A program made the translations under genes and the position numbers. A model generated the notes under the pieces. It was not told the DNA's origin. It did no database searches and saw nothing but the letters and a program-made list of their open reading frames with translations. DNA of 15,444 nt from CAYZEZ01 sp964477295. GTDB taxonomy: Bacteria > Bacteroidota > Bacteroidia > Bacteroidales > SM23-62. Within the stretch, counting starts at the first letter, position 1; each line of letters opens with the position of its first letter. The DNA lies in NCBI GenBank assembly GCA_964477295.1, contig CAYZEZ010000099.1:1-15444 (forward strand). The letters are read 5' to 3'. This document shows, piece after piece, positions 1 to 7,612 of the stretch.

Positions 1-452
1 TCCGGACCTGGGATATTGAGAATAAATCATATCTGAAGGAAACAATACCCGAAAAGGAAGCTTATTACGGATTTGGCATTATAACCAGGTTTTTATCCAA
101 ATATGCGACCGTGGTTGAAATGGATTCTGAATACAGCAATGATTCATTGAAACTATTCATGACTGCACTTAAAAATCCTGATGGGGGCCTGATTCTCTAC
201 TTGCTTAACAGGTCTTCTGAAGGGATGACCGCAAATATAACAATCTCAGGAAAAATAAAATATGAGAACCTGTACCTGTATCAGTTAACAAAAGAGATTA
301 TTCTACAGGAAGAATATCCCCTTACCCCTGAATTCATTGAGGCACAAGATGGGAATTATACGGTCTGCCTGCCTTCGAAAAGCATTAGTTCAATTACAGA
401 TTTCAAGCTTGAATATAAAGATAAGGGTATCCTATTCACTAAGAAGAATTAG
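1..452 (+). CDS. C-terminal end of a probable glycoside hydrolase (5' truncated)
   Basis: The frame beginning at base 3 is open from the window edge to a TAG at 450-452, giving about 149 residues of a gene that starts outside the window. The visible part begins with a helix-like stretch (YYGFGIITRFLSKYATVVE) and continues into alternating beta strands (LILYLLNRS, ANITISGKI, YENLYLYQL). This pattern fits the last helix of a (beta/alpha)8 barrel followed by the C-terminal beta-sandwich seen in clan GH-A glycosidases. No catalytic residue is in view, so the family cannot be named. It converges on the T9SS-tailed beta-helix gene, 60 bases away, with no obvious hairpin terminator between them. That the fragment is coding is fairly sure; the glycosidase label is an inference from fold-like pattern. 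Confidence 0.6.
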   Translation, partial: RTWDIENKSYLKETIPEKEAYYGFGIITRFLSKYATVVEMDSEYSNDSLKLFMTALKNPDGGLILYLLNRSSEGMTANITISGKIKYENLYLYQLTKEIILQEEYPLTPEFIEAQDGNYTVCLPSKSISSITDFKLEYKDKGILFTKKN

Positions 453-512
453 ACGATTCCCTGTTTCCGGTAACTGCTGTAAACGCTACCTCCCTTCCAT
501 CTAAGCTATCGT

Positions 513-2801
513 TCAATCTATATATATAAGTTTAGAATTGTTCCTATATTGAGAACTTATATTTATTATATATATTCCCTGTTCCATTCTTTCATTAATA
601 AAATATTCATTTGAATGAATGTTTATTAAACGATCGCGATAATGCAACCTTCCATATATATCATATATTGAAATCAATAAATCATCATCCTGCTTTAAAT
701 TGCTAAAAATGATTTTTGATTGATTAATAACAATTGCAAATTCAACTTCTTGTCCTTGTTCGATATCAGATATGTCAGTTGATGTATTTCCCAGTACCTG
801 GATTTCATCAATTTTAACAGCCGTACCCTCATAAGCAAAAGCACCGGAAACAGTAATCTTAATAAACCTTGCTGTTACAGCTACTGAATCTGTAAATACC
901 TCACCCGTCTCCGTATTGTCAGATCTGTCAACAATTATTTCATAAACTCCATTTTCAGGTTTTGCTTCAATAATATATTGATAATCTCTTTCACTATCAG
1001 GATATACCTTTATTGTAACCAGGTTATAATTCGTTCCCAGATCAATTTCTGCCCACTGGGGATATTCCGTGGCGGCCCAATAGGTATTCCAGTCACCATC
1101 AACCAGAAACTCTTTAAACCCAACTATCTCAAACTCGGCAGAAGCTGCAACAGGTTTATTCAATGCCAGGTTTATGGGTTTGCAATCATCTGAAGTAGAT
1201 ACAAGAACCGGATCCTGTACTTCAGAAATATTACCGGCACGGTCCCTCGACACTACTTGAAAAGCATACTCAGTCCTGCACAATAAATCCGAAAATGATA
1301 CGGAAGTAGAATCATAAACAATCCCGGCTAATACAGAATCAATATATACATAATATCCAAAAACGGTATCATTATCACCAGATGCATCCCAACCAAGCGT
1401 TATTCCACTACCTGAAACTTCGGAAGCCGAGATATTGCCCGGAGGAACAGGGGCTTCAACATCTTCTGTCCCTGCTCCATATTCATAACATCCAATATCA
1501 ACAATTATATTTCTGTCGTTTCCATCAAGGTCGATAGAAGGGGCCTGTTCGTTATTTCCCTGGTCAATAAGTTCTCTTGCATTCGGTTTGATATGGCAAT
1601 CGATGCTTTCTTCAGTAAATGATTCAAATAAATCAAGGTATTTTCCTTGTGAAAGACCATTTATATTATTGTCCTTAAGCCATCCGTAAATGTTATTAAT
1701 ATTAGTTCCTTCAGGACCAAAAGCAATGATACTGTGAACGATATTATTTCTGACAGTACAATCCGGACCGCCACCGACAATCCAAATGCGAGGTTCACCT
1801 GAACCAGTAAAATCAGGCCTTTTGACAACTGTATTATTGACTATCCTGCAATTATTCAAAATATGTCCTAAACAAATAGCATTATAGTGAGTAGTTGATA
1901 CCAGGTTGTTTTCAATGATTACATTTGAATATGTATTGCCTGATGCAAAAACAAAGATGCCCTGCATAGACCCAATAAAATTTCTCGAAAAATCCGTAAC
2001 ATTCAGAAATTGATTCCTCCGGATAATAATGTCTGAAGACTGCTGGTTACACTGCAGACCATCATCATGGTTTCCATTTGTGCTATATGAATCTTTAACA
2101 ATATTGTTTTCTATGAGATTATGTGTCCCATTAGGTCTAATACCATCTCCTCCGTAGTTTTCGATAATTGAGTTCTGCAATGTGACATGATCGCATCCAC
2201 CACCAAGATGAAAACCGAAATTCACATTCTTAAAATGACAGCCTGATACTGTTATTGAGTCACTTTCGTAACCATAAAAACCACTGTATGCTTTATAGTT
2301 CCAGTCATCCTTTGTCCATGTTGCAGAATTCTCAATTGAATATACAACACAGTTTTGTATTTGAATATTCGAAGAAGAAGATACGACCTGGATTAAGCTA
2401 TTTGATATTAATGGGTATACAGGATGTTCCAGAGGGGGAGTCTCAATAAGATCCATGCCATTCGTACTAATCGTTAGATTATCAAGTTTCCAGTATGAAG
2501 CACCACTGAAACTGATCCTTTCAAGCATGGGATTCTCTCCTTCTGCTATTGTGATTGTTACATATCCGTTGTTTTGTGTTTCAATATTCGGAAACCCGTG
2601 ATTTCCTGTCATGAGATATATTGTGTCACCTGCCTCGAATGTTTTCTCCATGACAACAATTTCAAGACTTTCCCAGGGAGATCCGGGGCTTAATCCGTCA
2701 TTTGCCATGCTTCCATCCGGAGAACAATAATAATTCGTTGATAATGCTGAATTTATAATCAAAACATTCATAATAATTATAAGTCGTGGTTTTTTGGTCA
2801 T
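513..2801 (-). CDS. Secreted parallel beta-helix protein with fn3, F5/8-type C and T9SS sorting domains
   Basis: A 762-residue secreted multidomain protein. Residues 1-20 are a signal peptide (basic MTKKPR, then LIIIMNVLIINSAL). Residues about 22-445 form a right-handed parallel beta-helix: it opens with YYCSPDGSMANDGLSPGSPW, has repeated short N-I-I-x-N-N rungs, a GDGIRPNG turn and an NHDDGLQCN motif near 244-252, and closes with DIGCYEYG, typical of choice-of-anchor Q type helices. Residues about 450-535 are a fibronectin type III domain, 543-672 an F5/8-type C (discoidin) carbohydrate-binding domain, and 690-762 a T9SS sorting tail with IYDIYGRLHY and GIYIINI. In this fold family such proteins are often polysaccharide lyases or epimerases, but no family-specific catalytic set is recognised. 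An alternative start is Met11. It lies 56 bases downstream of the sulfatase and is the last gene of the leftward group, so a role on the same glycan at the cell surface is likely. Confidence 0.88.
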   Translation of the reverse strand: MTKKPRLIIIMNVLIINSALSTNYYCSPDGSMANDGLSPGSPWESLEIVVMEKTFEAGDTIYLMTGNHGFPNIETQNNGYVTITIAEGENPMLERISFSGASYWKLDNLTISTNGMDLIETPPLEHPVYPLISNSLIQVVSSSSNIQIQNCVVYSIENSATWTKDDWNYKAYSGFYGYESDSITVSGCHFKNVNFGFHLGGGCDHVTLQNSIIENYGGDGIRPNGTHNLIENNIVKDSYSTNGNHDDGLQCNQQSSDIIIRRNQFLNVTDFSRNFIGSMQGIFVFASGNTYSNVIIENNLVSTTHYNAICLGHILNNCRIVNNTVVKRPDFTGSGEPRIWIVGGGPDCTVRNNIVHSIIAFGPEGTNINNIYGWLKDNNINGLSQGKYLDLFESFTEESIDCHIKPNARELIDQGNNEQAPSIDLDGNDRNIIVDIGCYEYGAGTEDVEAPVPPGNISASEVSGSGITLGWDASGDNDTVFGYYVYIDSVLAGIVYDSTSVSFSDLLCRTEYAFQVVSRDRAGNISEVQDPVLVSTSDDCKPINLALNKPVAASAEFEIVGFKEFLVDGDWNTYWAATEYPQWAEIDLGTNYNLVTIKVYPDSERDYQYIIEAKPENGVYEIIVDRSDNTETGEVFTDSVAVTARFIKITVSGAFAYEGTAVKIDEIQVLGNTSTDISDIEQGQEVEFAIVINQSKIIFSNLKQDDDLLISIYDIYGRLHYRDRLINIHSNEYFINERMEQGIYIINISSQYRNNSKLIYID

Positions 2802-2857
2802 AGGATTAATTTTTTAATTGTTATTATTTTTAAATTCGTTTTGTGGCAGAGTGCCCA

Positions 2858-4507
2858 TTATCGATACAAAATGTTGTTCAATTGTTCTTTGAGTCCGCTT
2901 TTAATCTGAAGATACCCGGTTTGGTTAGCCAGATTATACCATTCATGGGGATCAGTCCTGTGATCGTACAGTTCTTCAAACCCATCAGCCCAGAGGACAT
3001 ATCTGAAATCCCTTGACCTCACTGAAAAATGTTGTTCGTTTACCGGTGGAATTTCTCCAATTTCCACTTTACTTAATCCAGTAACCGCCGTCAGCGCAAC
3101 TTTGCGTCCATTCCATGATTCTGTCGATGGATCCATGATAAGATTGACAAGGCTTTGGCCATCCATCAAATAGTCTGTTTTACCTTTGTTCGGCTCGCTC
3201 GGCAACCCGCATAAATCAATGAGAGTAGGATAGAGGTCAATGAGCGATACCGGGTATTGGCACTTCTGGTTAAAATTCTTTTCGTTTCCCGGGATCTTTA
3301 TAATTAGTGGTACCCGGGTACTTTCTTCCCAGACGGTATTTTTGTGAAGGTGGTTTTTTTCACCAAGATGGTATCCATGATCACCAGTAAAGACCACGAT
3401 AGTATTTTCAGCATAATCACTTTCCTCTAAAGCTTTCAGTACTTTTCCGATCTGATGATCCACGAACGAAACGCAAGCAAGGTATCCCTGGACGGCCATT
3501 TTCCATCCTTCATTATCCGGATAAGCTTCCAGCAAGCGCAGGAAACTATTCCTGCGTTCATGATTTGCGCAAAAACGATCGGGAGAAAGCGGGCTGCAGT
3601 CATCTGTGTCACCTTCAAGGTAAGGTGGAAGTTGAATGCTGTCAATCGGATGCTGCTGAAAGAACTCATCCGGTGCAATCCAGGGTGTATGGGGACGCAT
3701 GAATCCAACAGTTAAAAAGAAAGGTTTGTCGTATTTCCGGGATAGTTTTTCTATTGCCCATTCTGCACTTTTTTCATCTGGCATCAAATCCCTGTCATCC
3801 GGACCGTTATAGCGGAATGGTTTATCATAAAGAAACCATCCGTTGTAACCGGGGATCCCCGGTTCAGGATGTGGAAGTATATTAGGTACATCGGACAATG
3901 GAGCAAAAGTTTCAAAGCGGTTAAGTCCCCACGGAAGCTTCATGGAAGGATGTACAACCCTGTTTACGCCATCATAGGCAAAGGGCCCAAATGTAGAATT
4001 AGCAGCAAAGGCATCCTTTCCACCCAGATCCCATATCATTTCAGCGGTATGGTGGTTATTATGAAATATTTTTCCGGTCGTAAAAATCTGATATCCATAT
4101 GCCGCAAAGTGCTCAAAAATAGTAACTGCATTTTCAAGCACAGGACTGTCCCGCCACGTGTAAACATTCTGATTATAACCGAGAATCCCGCTTTTGTGCG
4201 GGTAAATACCGGTCCATAAACTGGCACGTGAAGGACCGCATAATGGCGCTGCACAATGAGCATTTTGAAAACTTACTCCTTCCGATGCCAGTTTATTAAT
4301 ATTGGGTGTCTTTGCCTGCGGATGACCTCCCATACCCTCAACGCTGTCATTCAGGTCATCGCAAATGATAAACAGGATATTGGGCAATGAATCATTCACT
4401 TTTTCTAATTCCCCGGCACAGCCAGATCCGATAGAAATAATAACCAATGAAACCAGTTTGAAAAGAAGAGATTGCAAACGAAACATAATTTCGGGTATTT
4501 GATTCAT
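2858..4507 (-). CDS. Type I sulfatase, iduronate-2-sulfatase-like
   Basis: A 549-residue formylglycine-dependent sulfatase of family S1. The signature Cys90-Gly-Pro-Ser-Arg94 (CGPSRASLWTG) supplies the Cys that is oxidised to formylglycine. Metal and active-site residues are visible: Asp50-Asp51 (IICDDLND), Lys146 and His149 (TTGKIFH), His273 (MRPHTPW), Asp376-His377 (TGDHGYHLGEK) and Lys389. The RPHTPW and DHGYHLGEK blocks resemble iduronate-2-sulfatase-like S1 members; the substrate is likely a sulfated sugar, but which one cannot be read. Length is normal and the C-terminus (ELYDHRTDPHEWYNL) is intact. The N-terminus has a hydrophobic segment ending at Cys30 with a weak lipobox (IGSGC), so it is probably exported and possibly lipidated. 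Met8 is an alternative start. It needs a formylglycine-generating enzyme, which is not in this window. Confidence 0.93.
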   Translation of the reverse strand: MNQIPEIMFRLQSLLFKLVSLVIISIGSGCAGELEKVNDSLPNILFIICDDLNDSVEGMGGHPQAKTPNINKLASEGVSFQNAHCAAPLCGPSRASLWTGIYPHKSGILGYNQNVYTWRDSPVLENAVTIFEHFAAYGYQIFTTGKIFHNNHHTAEMIWDLGGKDAFAANSTFGPFAYDGVNRVVHPSMKLPWGLNRFETFAPLSDVPNILPHPEPGIPGYNGWFLYDKPFRYNGPDDRDLMPDEKSAEWAIEKLSRKYDKPFFLTVGFMRPHTPWIAPDEFFQQHPIDSIQLPPYLEGDTDDCSPLSPDRFCANHERRNSFLRLLEAYPDNEGWKMAVQGYLACVSFVDHQIGKVLKALEESDYAENTIVVFTGDHGYHLGEKNHLHKNTVWEESTRVPLIIKIPGNEKNFNQKCQYPVSLIDLYPTLIDLCGLPSEPNKGKTDYLMDGQSLVNLIMDPSTESWNGRKVALTAVTGLSKVEIGEIPPVNEQHFSVRSRDFRYVLWADGFEELYDHRTDPHEWYNLANQTGYLQIKSGLKEQLNNILYR

Positions 4508-4527
4508 AATGCTGCTTTTTACTATTA

Positions 4528-4674
4528 TTACAGGTGTTTAACATATATATAGTCTGCTCCGCAGATTGATTCACCCTCTTTATAATTAAACCAGGTTTGA
4601 ATCGTGCTTTCCCCTTTCTTCAGATCAAAAATGAATTCCACCGAATGGTCTGATGATTCCTGTTGTGCTATTTC
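4528..4674 (-). pseudogene. Relic of a second sulfatase: C-terminal 48 codons only
   Basis: In the gap between the glycoside hydrolase and the intact sulfatase, the minus strand has an open stretch of 48 codons. It starts right after an in-frame TGA at 4677-4675 and ends at TAA 4530-4528, with no start codon. It encodes EIAQQESSDHSVEFIFDLKK followed by GESTIQTWFNYKEGE and SICGADYIYVKHL. The pattern of a beta strand, then G-x-x-x-(I/L)-Q-T-W-F, then G-A-x-Y-x-Y-V at the very C-terminus is that of the last strands of many arylsulfatases, whose usual form is GAYYVYV. It is not the end of the neighbouring sulfatase, which is complete and has a different C-terminus, and it is in a different frame from the preceding glycoside hydrolase. 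The likely reading is a sulfatase gene whose 5' part was lost or replaced. Confidence 0.6.
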
Positions 4675-4679
4675 TCATA

Positions 4680-6215
4680 TTATATTTTGTTTAAGATTCC
4701 CAGCCAGTGTCCGTCACCTGGTGCATTTAATGTAGCAATGGCACCTCCGGTTATCTGTTCCTGAGTGCTGAACTCCTCACCGATATCAATATCGAACCAC
4801 TTGAGTTCGTATTTGCTTCCTGAATATGATTCAAGATTTAAGCCCACTGATCCACCATCCGTGAAGAATACTAAATATTTCTCTCCCGGCCTGGCAGCCA
4901 GGTAAGCTTCATCAAGTTCCCTGCTGGTGAGTAACTCCTGATGCGGGTCTATTTCCCAGAATTTAATCCACTCTTCAATAAACCTGACTGCCTTCATTGA
5001 GTTCTTTGCCTTATCTGACAATCCAAGTCCGTATGGGGGCCTGTGGAACCTAGCACCTGCAACCCCGGCAAAAAGGCTGCGCCAGAAGTCCTCAATGGCA
5101 TTATTATCCTCTCCCTGCCAGGCATCATCAATGAGGTCGCTGCCATAGATCTTATTCATGTGAGTAAGCCGGCCAACACTTCTTGCTTTATCCACTGCAT
5201 AGGTCACCTTGATCCAGTTCATTTCGCCAATTTTCCGCTCAGTATCAAATGGTTGCTTCCTGTGCAGTGATGACTGGGAAATATCAAAATAGTCGTAAAA
5301 ATCTTTATGGTCCATTAAATAGTCAAAATCGCACGGACCCGGAAGGTCAATCAGGTCCCAGAACATATCTGTACAAATTACAGATTTATCCTGTGCCTTT
5401 GCTTCCTTCCTGATATATTTAATCCAGTACTCTCCCCAGGCTGGTTCCTGGAAACGGACTTCGTTATTCGCTGAGTACAAAACATTTCCATATTTAAATG
5501 TGACAGAAAGCAGTTTGTTCATGAATCCTTCCTGGTATTTTCGGACCAGGTCGTACTGTGCTTTTTTTACAGCATCGGCTGTGTCATAGGCCGATTGTCC
5601 CGGGGTAGTCCAACCAAACGGATTTCTGGGCTTGCCACCTCTTAGTTCATAGGTCTCCTCCAGTCCCGATGTTTCTGTTGTATAGTTTATATTGTTTTTT
5701 GGATTGAAAGGGCTGTTTTGCCAATTCTTAAATCCTTTTTTTCCCCAGGAATCGTACCAGTCGAAACGGTCCCAAATCTCAATTCCGACTATGATCCCCC
5801 TTTTTTCTGTCTCCCTCAGGAACAGATCAAGATGTTCCCAATATGGGCCGGTCATTACACTCAGGTCAGACAGGTCACCTGACCTGGAACAAAAGTCGAA
5901 TCCAAGCCTTCCGGCTCCCGCACCCGGATCAAGAACACATCTTAAAAGGTTGCCTCCGGCATCCACTAACTCATCCAGGGCATCAATAATTTGCTTTTCA
6001 GTACTTGTATCAGTACTGTCCATTGTGTTATGGTCAAGAAAAGGATTATGCCCGTGATTCCATCCACCAATCAGCAATACCGTTTGTCCGTTATACTGCC
6101 AATACCCGGGATGCCGGGTACTGGTACGTATTGATTCATGTTGTTTGCAGGCAGAAAACATAAGGATTGCGAATAGTACAAGTGAGATAAATTTATTCAT
6201 GTATTTTAATTTCAT
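4680..6215 (-). CDS. Lipoprotein glycoside hydrolase, clan GH-A-like with collagen-binding-like C-terminal domain
   Basis: A 511-residue lipoprotein. The signal sequence MNKFISLVLFAILMFSAC puts the lipidated cysteine at Cys23 (Met6 is an alternative start). The body, residues about 34-425, begins with HPGYWQYNGQTVLLIGGWNH, like DUF4038/apiosidase-type TIM barrels, followed by an arginine strand (NLLRCVLD), IIVGIEIWDRFDW, and a strand-four motif NVLYSANNEVRF in which Asn251-Glu252 fits the clan GH-A acid/base pair. The nucleophile on strand seven is not certain. Residues about 435-511 (YLVFFTDGGSVGLNL, LKWFDIDIGEE, GDGHWLGIL) resemble the putative collagen-binding domain that ends many DUF4038 proteins. 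The start lies only 2 bases after the nucleoside hydrolase stop, so the two are very probably co-transcribed. Substrate unknown; enzymatic class likely, exact family not assigned. Confidence 0.72.
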   Translation of the reverse strand: MKLKYMNKFISLVLFAILMFSACKQHESIRTSTRHPGYWQYNGQTVLLIGGWNHGHNPFLDHNTMDSTDTSTEKQIIDALDELVDAGGNLLRCVLDPGAGAGRLGFDFCSRSGDLSDLSVMTGPYWEHLDLFLRETEKRGIIVGIEIWDRFDWYDSWGKKGFKNWQNSPFNPKNNINYTTETSGLEETYELRGGKPRNPFGWTTPGQSAYDTADAVKKAQYDLVRKYQEGFMNKLLSVTFKYGNVLYSANNEVRFQEPAWGEYWIKYIRKEAKAQDKSVICTDMFWDLIDLPGPCDFDYLMDHKDFYDYFDISQSSLHRKQPFDTERKIGEMNWIKVTYAVDKARSVGRLTHMNKIYGSDLIDDAWQGEDNNAIEDFWRSLFAGVAGARFHRPPYGLGLSDKAKNSMKAVRFIEEWIKFWEIDPHQELLTSRELDEAYLAARPGEKYLVFFTDGGSVGLNLESYSGSKYELKWFDIDIGEEFSTQEQITGGAIATLNAPGDGHWLGILNKI

Positions 6216-6217
6216 AA

Positions 6218-7240
6218 TTACTTCAAGGGTGGAACCGACATCAGTTCCCCAATAATCTTTTCAAGTTTAGCCGGATGCGGCCTGATGGCAATATAATATT
6301 GATTTCCGGAGGCCCTGGCCTTCCATTCTGTATTGCCCTCGGAATCAACCACAACAAAACCCGGAGGGGACAGTTGCCATAATTCAGGATCCACACCCCT
6401 TACAGCTATCAGGACAGTAACCTGGTCATGACTGGGCTTGCCCTGGTCAATTGCCCACCCACCCCGGAACGGTCTGAGCTCAAATGCCCTCCTGACCGGG
6501 TTTTCCGGTGGTGTTTGTTGTAATTCAGCACCGGTAATGATGGCAGATCCAACTTCGAAACCTTGCCAGATGATCTCCCCGGGCCATTTTAGTACTACTG
6601 TTACAGCTGATGCAGGATCTAGCCTGATATTGTATTCTTGCCGGGAAGATCGTGGGAACTCTCCACCCATTATTACCAGTTTCTTAACCTTCCTGCTGAC
6701 CAGTTCCATTCCATCCAGGTTACTGTGCTGATCAGGCCCGGAATTCAGCAGTTCTGCAAGGTTGCTTAACGCACCCACACTGCAGATAACAACGGAAGTA
6801 TCGGGTTGAGAAGACAGGATCATCCTGTATACATCCAGGGCATCCGGCATCTGGTGGTTGAAACCTGCATCATTTGGAAAATTGTTCTTCAGGTCCGGGC
6901 TGAAAGGGCTCGGTTTAACATCATAATGCATTGACTCGCCCTTAAAAGTTCCGGTTGGAATGTCGGGCCTGCCATAATAGGTGTTGATTGCATCCACAGC
7001 TCCGGCAGTGGAATTCGATGGCTCTTTAAGGTTTGTGACCACTGCAAGGATCTCAGCCTCACCCAGGTCAGATAATGCATTTAATACTGCAAGCGCTCCT
7101 GCATCATCACAATCACCTCTCATATCGGTGTCAAAAATGATCTTCACAGGATGCTGGGAAAAGGTTTGAGCAAAAAAAAACAGAAGTAAAATCAAGGAAG
7201 AAATAAATTGGAACCTGAAACCAGGTTTACACCTAACCAT
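6218..7240 (-). CDS. Exported nucleoside hydrolase-family protein (IUNH-like)
   Basis: A 340-residue member of the inosine/uridine-preferring nucleoside hydrolase family, which cleaves N-ribosides to base and ribose. The calcium-binding signature is clear: Asp37-Thr-Asp39 and Asp43-Cys-Asp45-Asp46 (FDTDMRGDCDDAGAL). Other family blocks are VGALSNLAELL (155-165), LVIMGGEF (188-195), EYNIRLDPASAV (202-213) and the C-terminal acidic ligand in SHDQVTVLIAVRG (Asp272). Unlike the cytosolic salvage enzymes, it carries an N-terminal signal peptide (basic start, then FISSLILLLFFFAQTFS, cleavage near residue 28), so it acts in the periplasm or envelope. It is the first intact gene of the leftward group and is separated by 2 bases from the glycoside hydrolase. 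This context suggests it acts on an N- or O-glycoside released in the same pathway rather than in general nucleoside salvage, but that is inference. Confidence 0.88.
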   Translation of the reverse strand: MVRCKPGFRFQFISSLILLLFFFAQTFSQHPVKIIFDTDMRGDCDDAGALAVLNALSDLGEAEILAVVTNLKEPSNSTAGAVDAINTYYGRPDIPTGTFKGESMHYDVKPSPFSPDLKNNFPNDAGFNHQMPDALDVYRMILSSQPDTSVVICSVGALSNLAELLNSGPDQHSNLDGMELVSRKVKKLVIMGGEFPRSSRQEYNIRLDPASAVTVVLKWPGEIIWQGFEVGSAIITGAELQQTPPENPVRRAFELRPFRGGWAIDQGKPSHDQVTVLIAVRGVDPELWQLSPPGFVVVDSEGNTEWKARASGNQYYIAIRPHPAKLEKIIGELMSVPPLK

Positions 7241-7259
7241 GGTTAAATTGTTATAGGGT

Positions 7260-7470
7260 TCAATTTAAATATATTAATAATAATTTATATTCCGTTATCA
7301 TTTTGTCAATATCTCGAACTCCATCTGGTCTGGCTCCAGTTATCCCCATAATACCCTTTCCTGGTGATCGTAATGTTGTAAAATAGAACACCTGCCGGGT
7401 AGGATTTTGTCCTGGTATTGCAACAAACCAGAATAATGCCTGGGAAAGCGATTGAAAAAATTGATTTCAT
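7260..7470 (-). pseudogene. Possible decayed gene in the divergent intergenic region
   Basis: Between AT-rich flanks, the core from about 7310 to 7450 is more GC-rich and reads like protein on the minus strand in two overlapping frames. One frame starts with ATG at 7470-7468 and gives a 54-residue product beginning MKSIFSIAFPGIILVCCNT, which resembles a lipoprotein signal peptide; it stops at 7308-7306. The neighbouring frame is open for 68 codons from 7466 to a TGA at 7262-7260 and contains FWFVAIPGQNPTRQVFYFTT and SPGKGIMGITGARPDGVRDI, which looks like a natural protein interior with normal codon choice. A signal-peptide start joined to a frame-shifted C-terminus would fit a gene that has suffered internal deletion. 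I do not recognise the family. It could instead be an untranslated leader. Confidence 0.35.
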
Positions 7471-7534
7471 AGTTAATTATCTATTATTTAGTCATTTTTA
7501 ATTCCTTTTTTTATACTTTTAAGATATTGTATAT

Positions 7535-7542
7535 CAAAAATA
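7535..7542 (-). promoter_or_regulatory. Candidate Bacteroidota -7 promoter box for the leftward operon
   Basis: Read on the minus strand, these bases are TATTTTTG, an exact match to the Bacteroidota sigma-factor -7 consensus TAnnTTTG. Transcription would run left through the relic and into the nucleoside hydrolase, leaving a leader of roughly 290 bases. A well-spaced -33 TTTG is not evident, so this is weak support. No equally good match was found on the plus strand for the rightward operon. Confidence 0.3.
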
Positions 7543-7612
7543 TGCAAAAATTATTCTTAAGTTTTTTTTTAAGCAATTATGAACAGGATATGTGGTAATT
7601 TATCATTTATTT

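Larger units (their letters stand above)
7241..7612. other. Divergent intergenic region (about 370 bases)
   Basis: This gap separates the leftward and rightward operons and must hold both promoters. Its outer parts (7241-7305 and 7461-7600) are very AT-rich with T and A runs, including a run of nine T at 7562-7570. Its core holds the possible gene relic described separately. I see no tRNA, no strong hairpin and no obvious operator palindrome. Confidence 0.6.

Noticed and set aside
453..512. Possible terminator between the two convergent genes
   Set aside because: Only a 4-base imperfect inverted match is visible and there is no stem with a T run, so I do not call one.
978..1193. Open frame of 71 codons on the plus strand
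   Set aside because: It lies antisense inside the discoidin-domain coding sequence of the beta-helix gene and has no recognisable protein features.
4675..4682. Programmed frameshift joining the glycoside hydrolase to the sulfatase-like tail
   Set aside because: The glycoside hydrolase ends naturally (GDGHWLGIL), there is a stop in the relic frame just before it, and no slippery sequence is present.
7501..7600. Plus-strand promoter for the rightward operon
   Set aside because: TAnnTTTA- and TAnnTTTT-like strings exist, but none has the final G and a properly spaced upstream TTTG; in such AT-rich DNA they are expected by chance.
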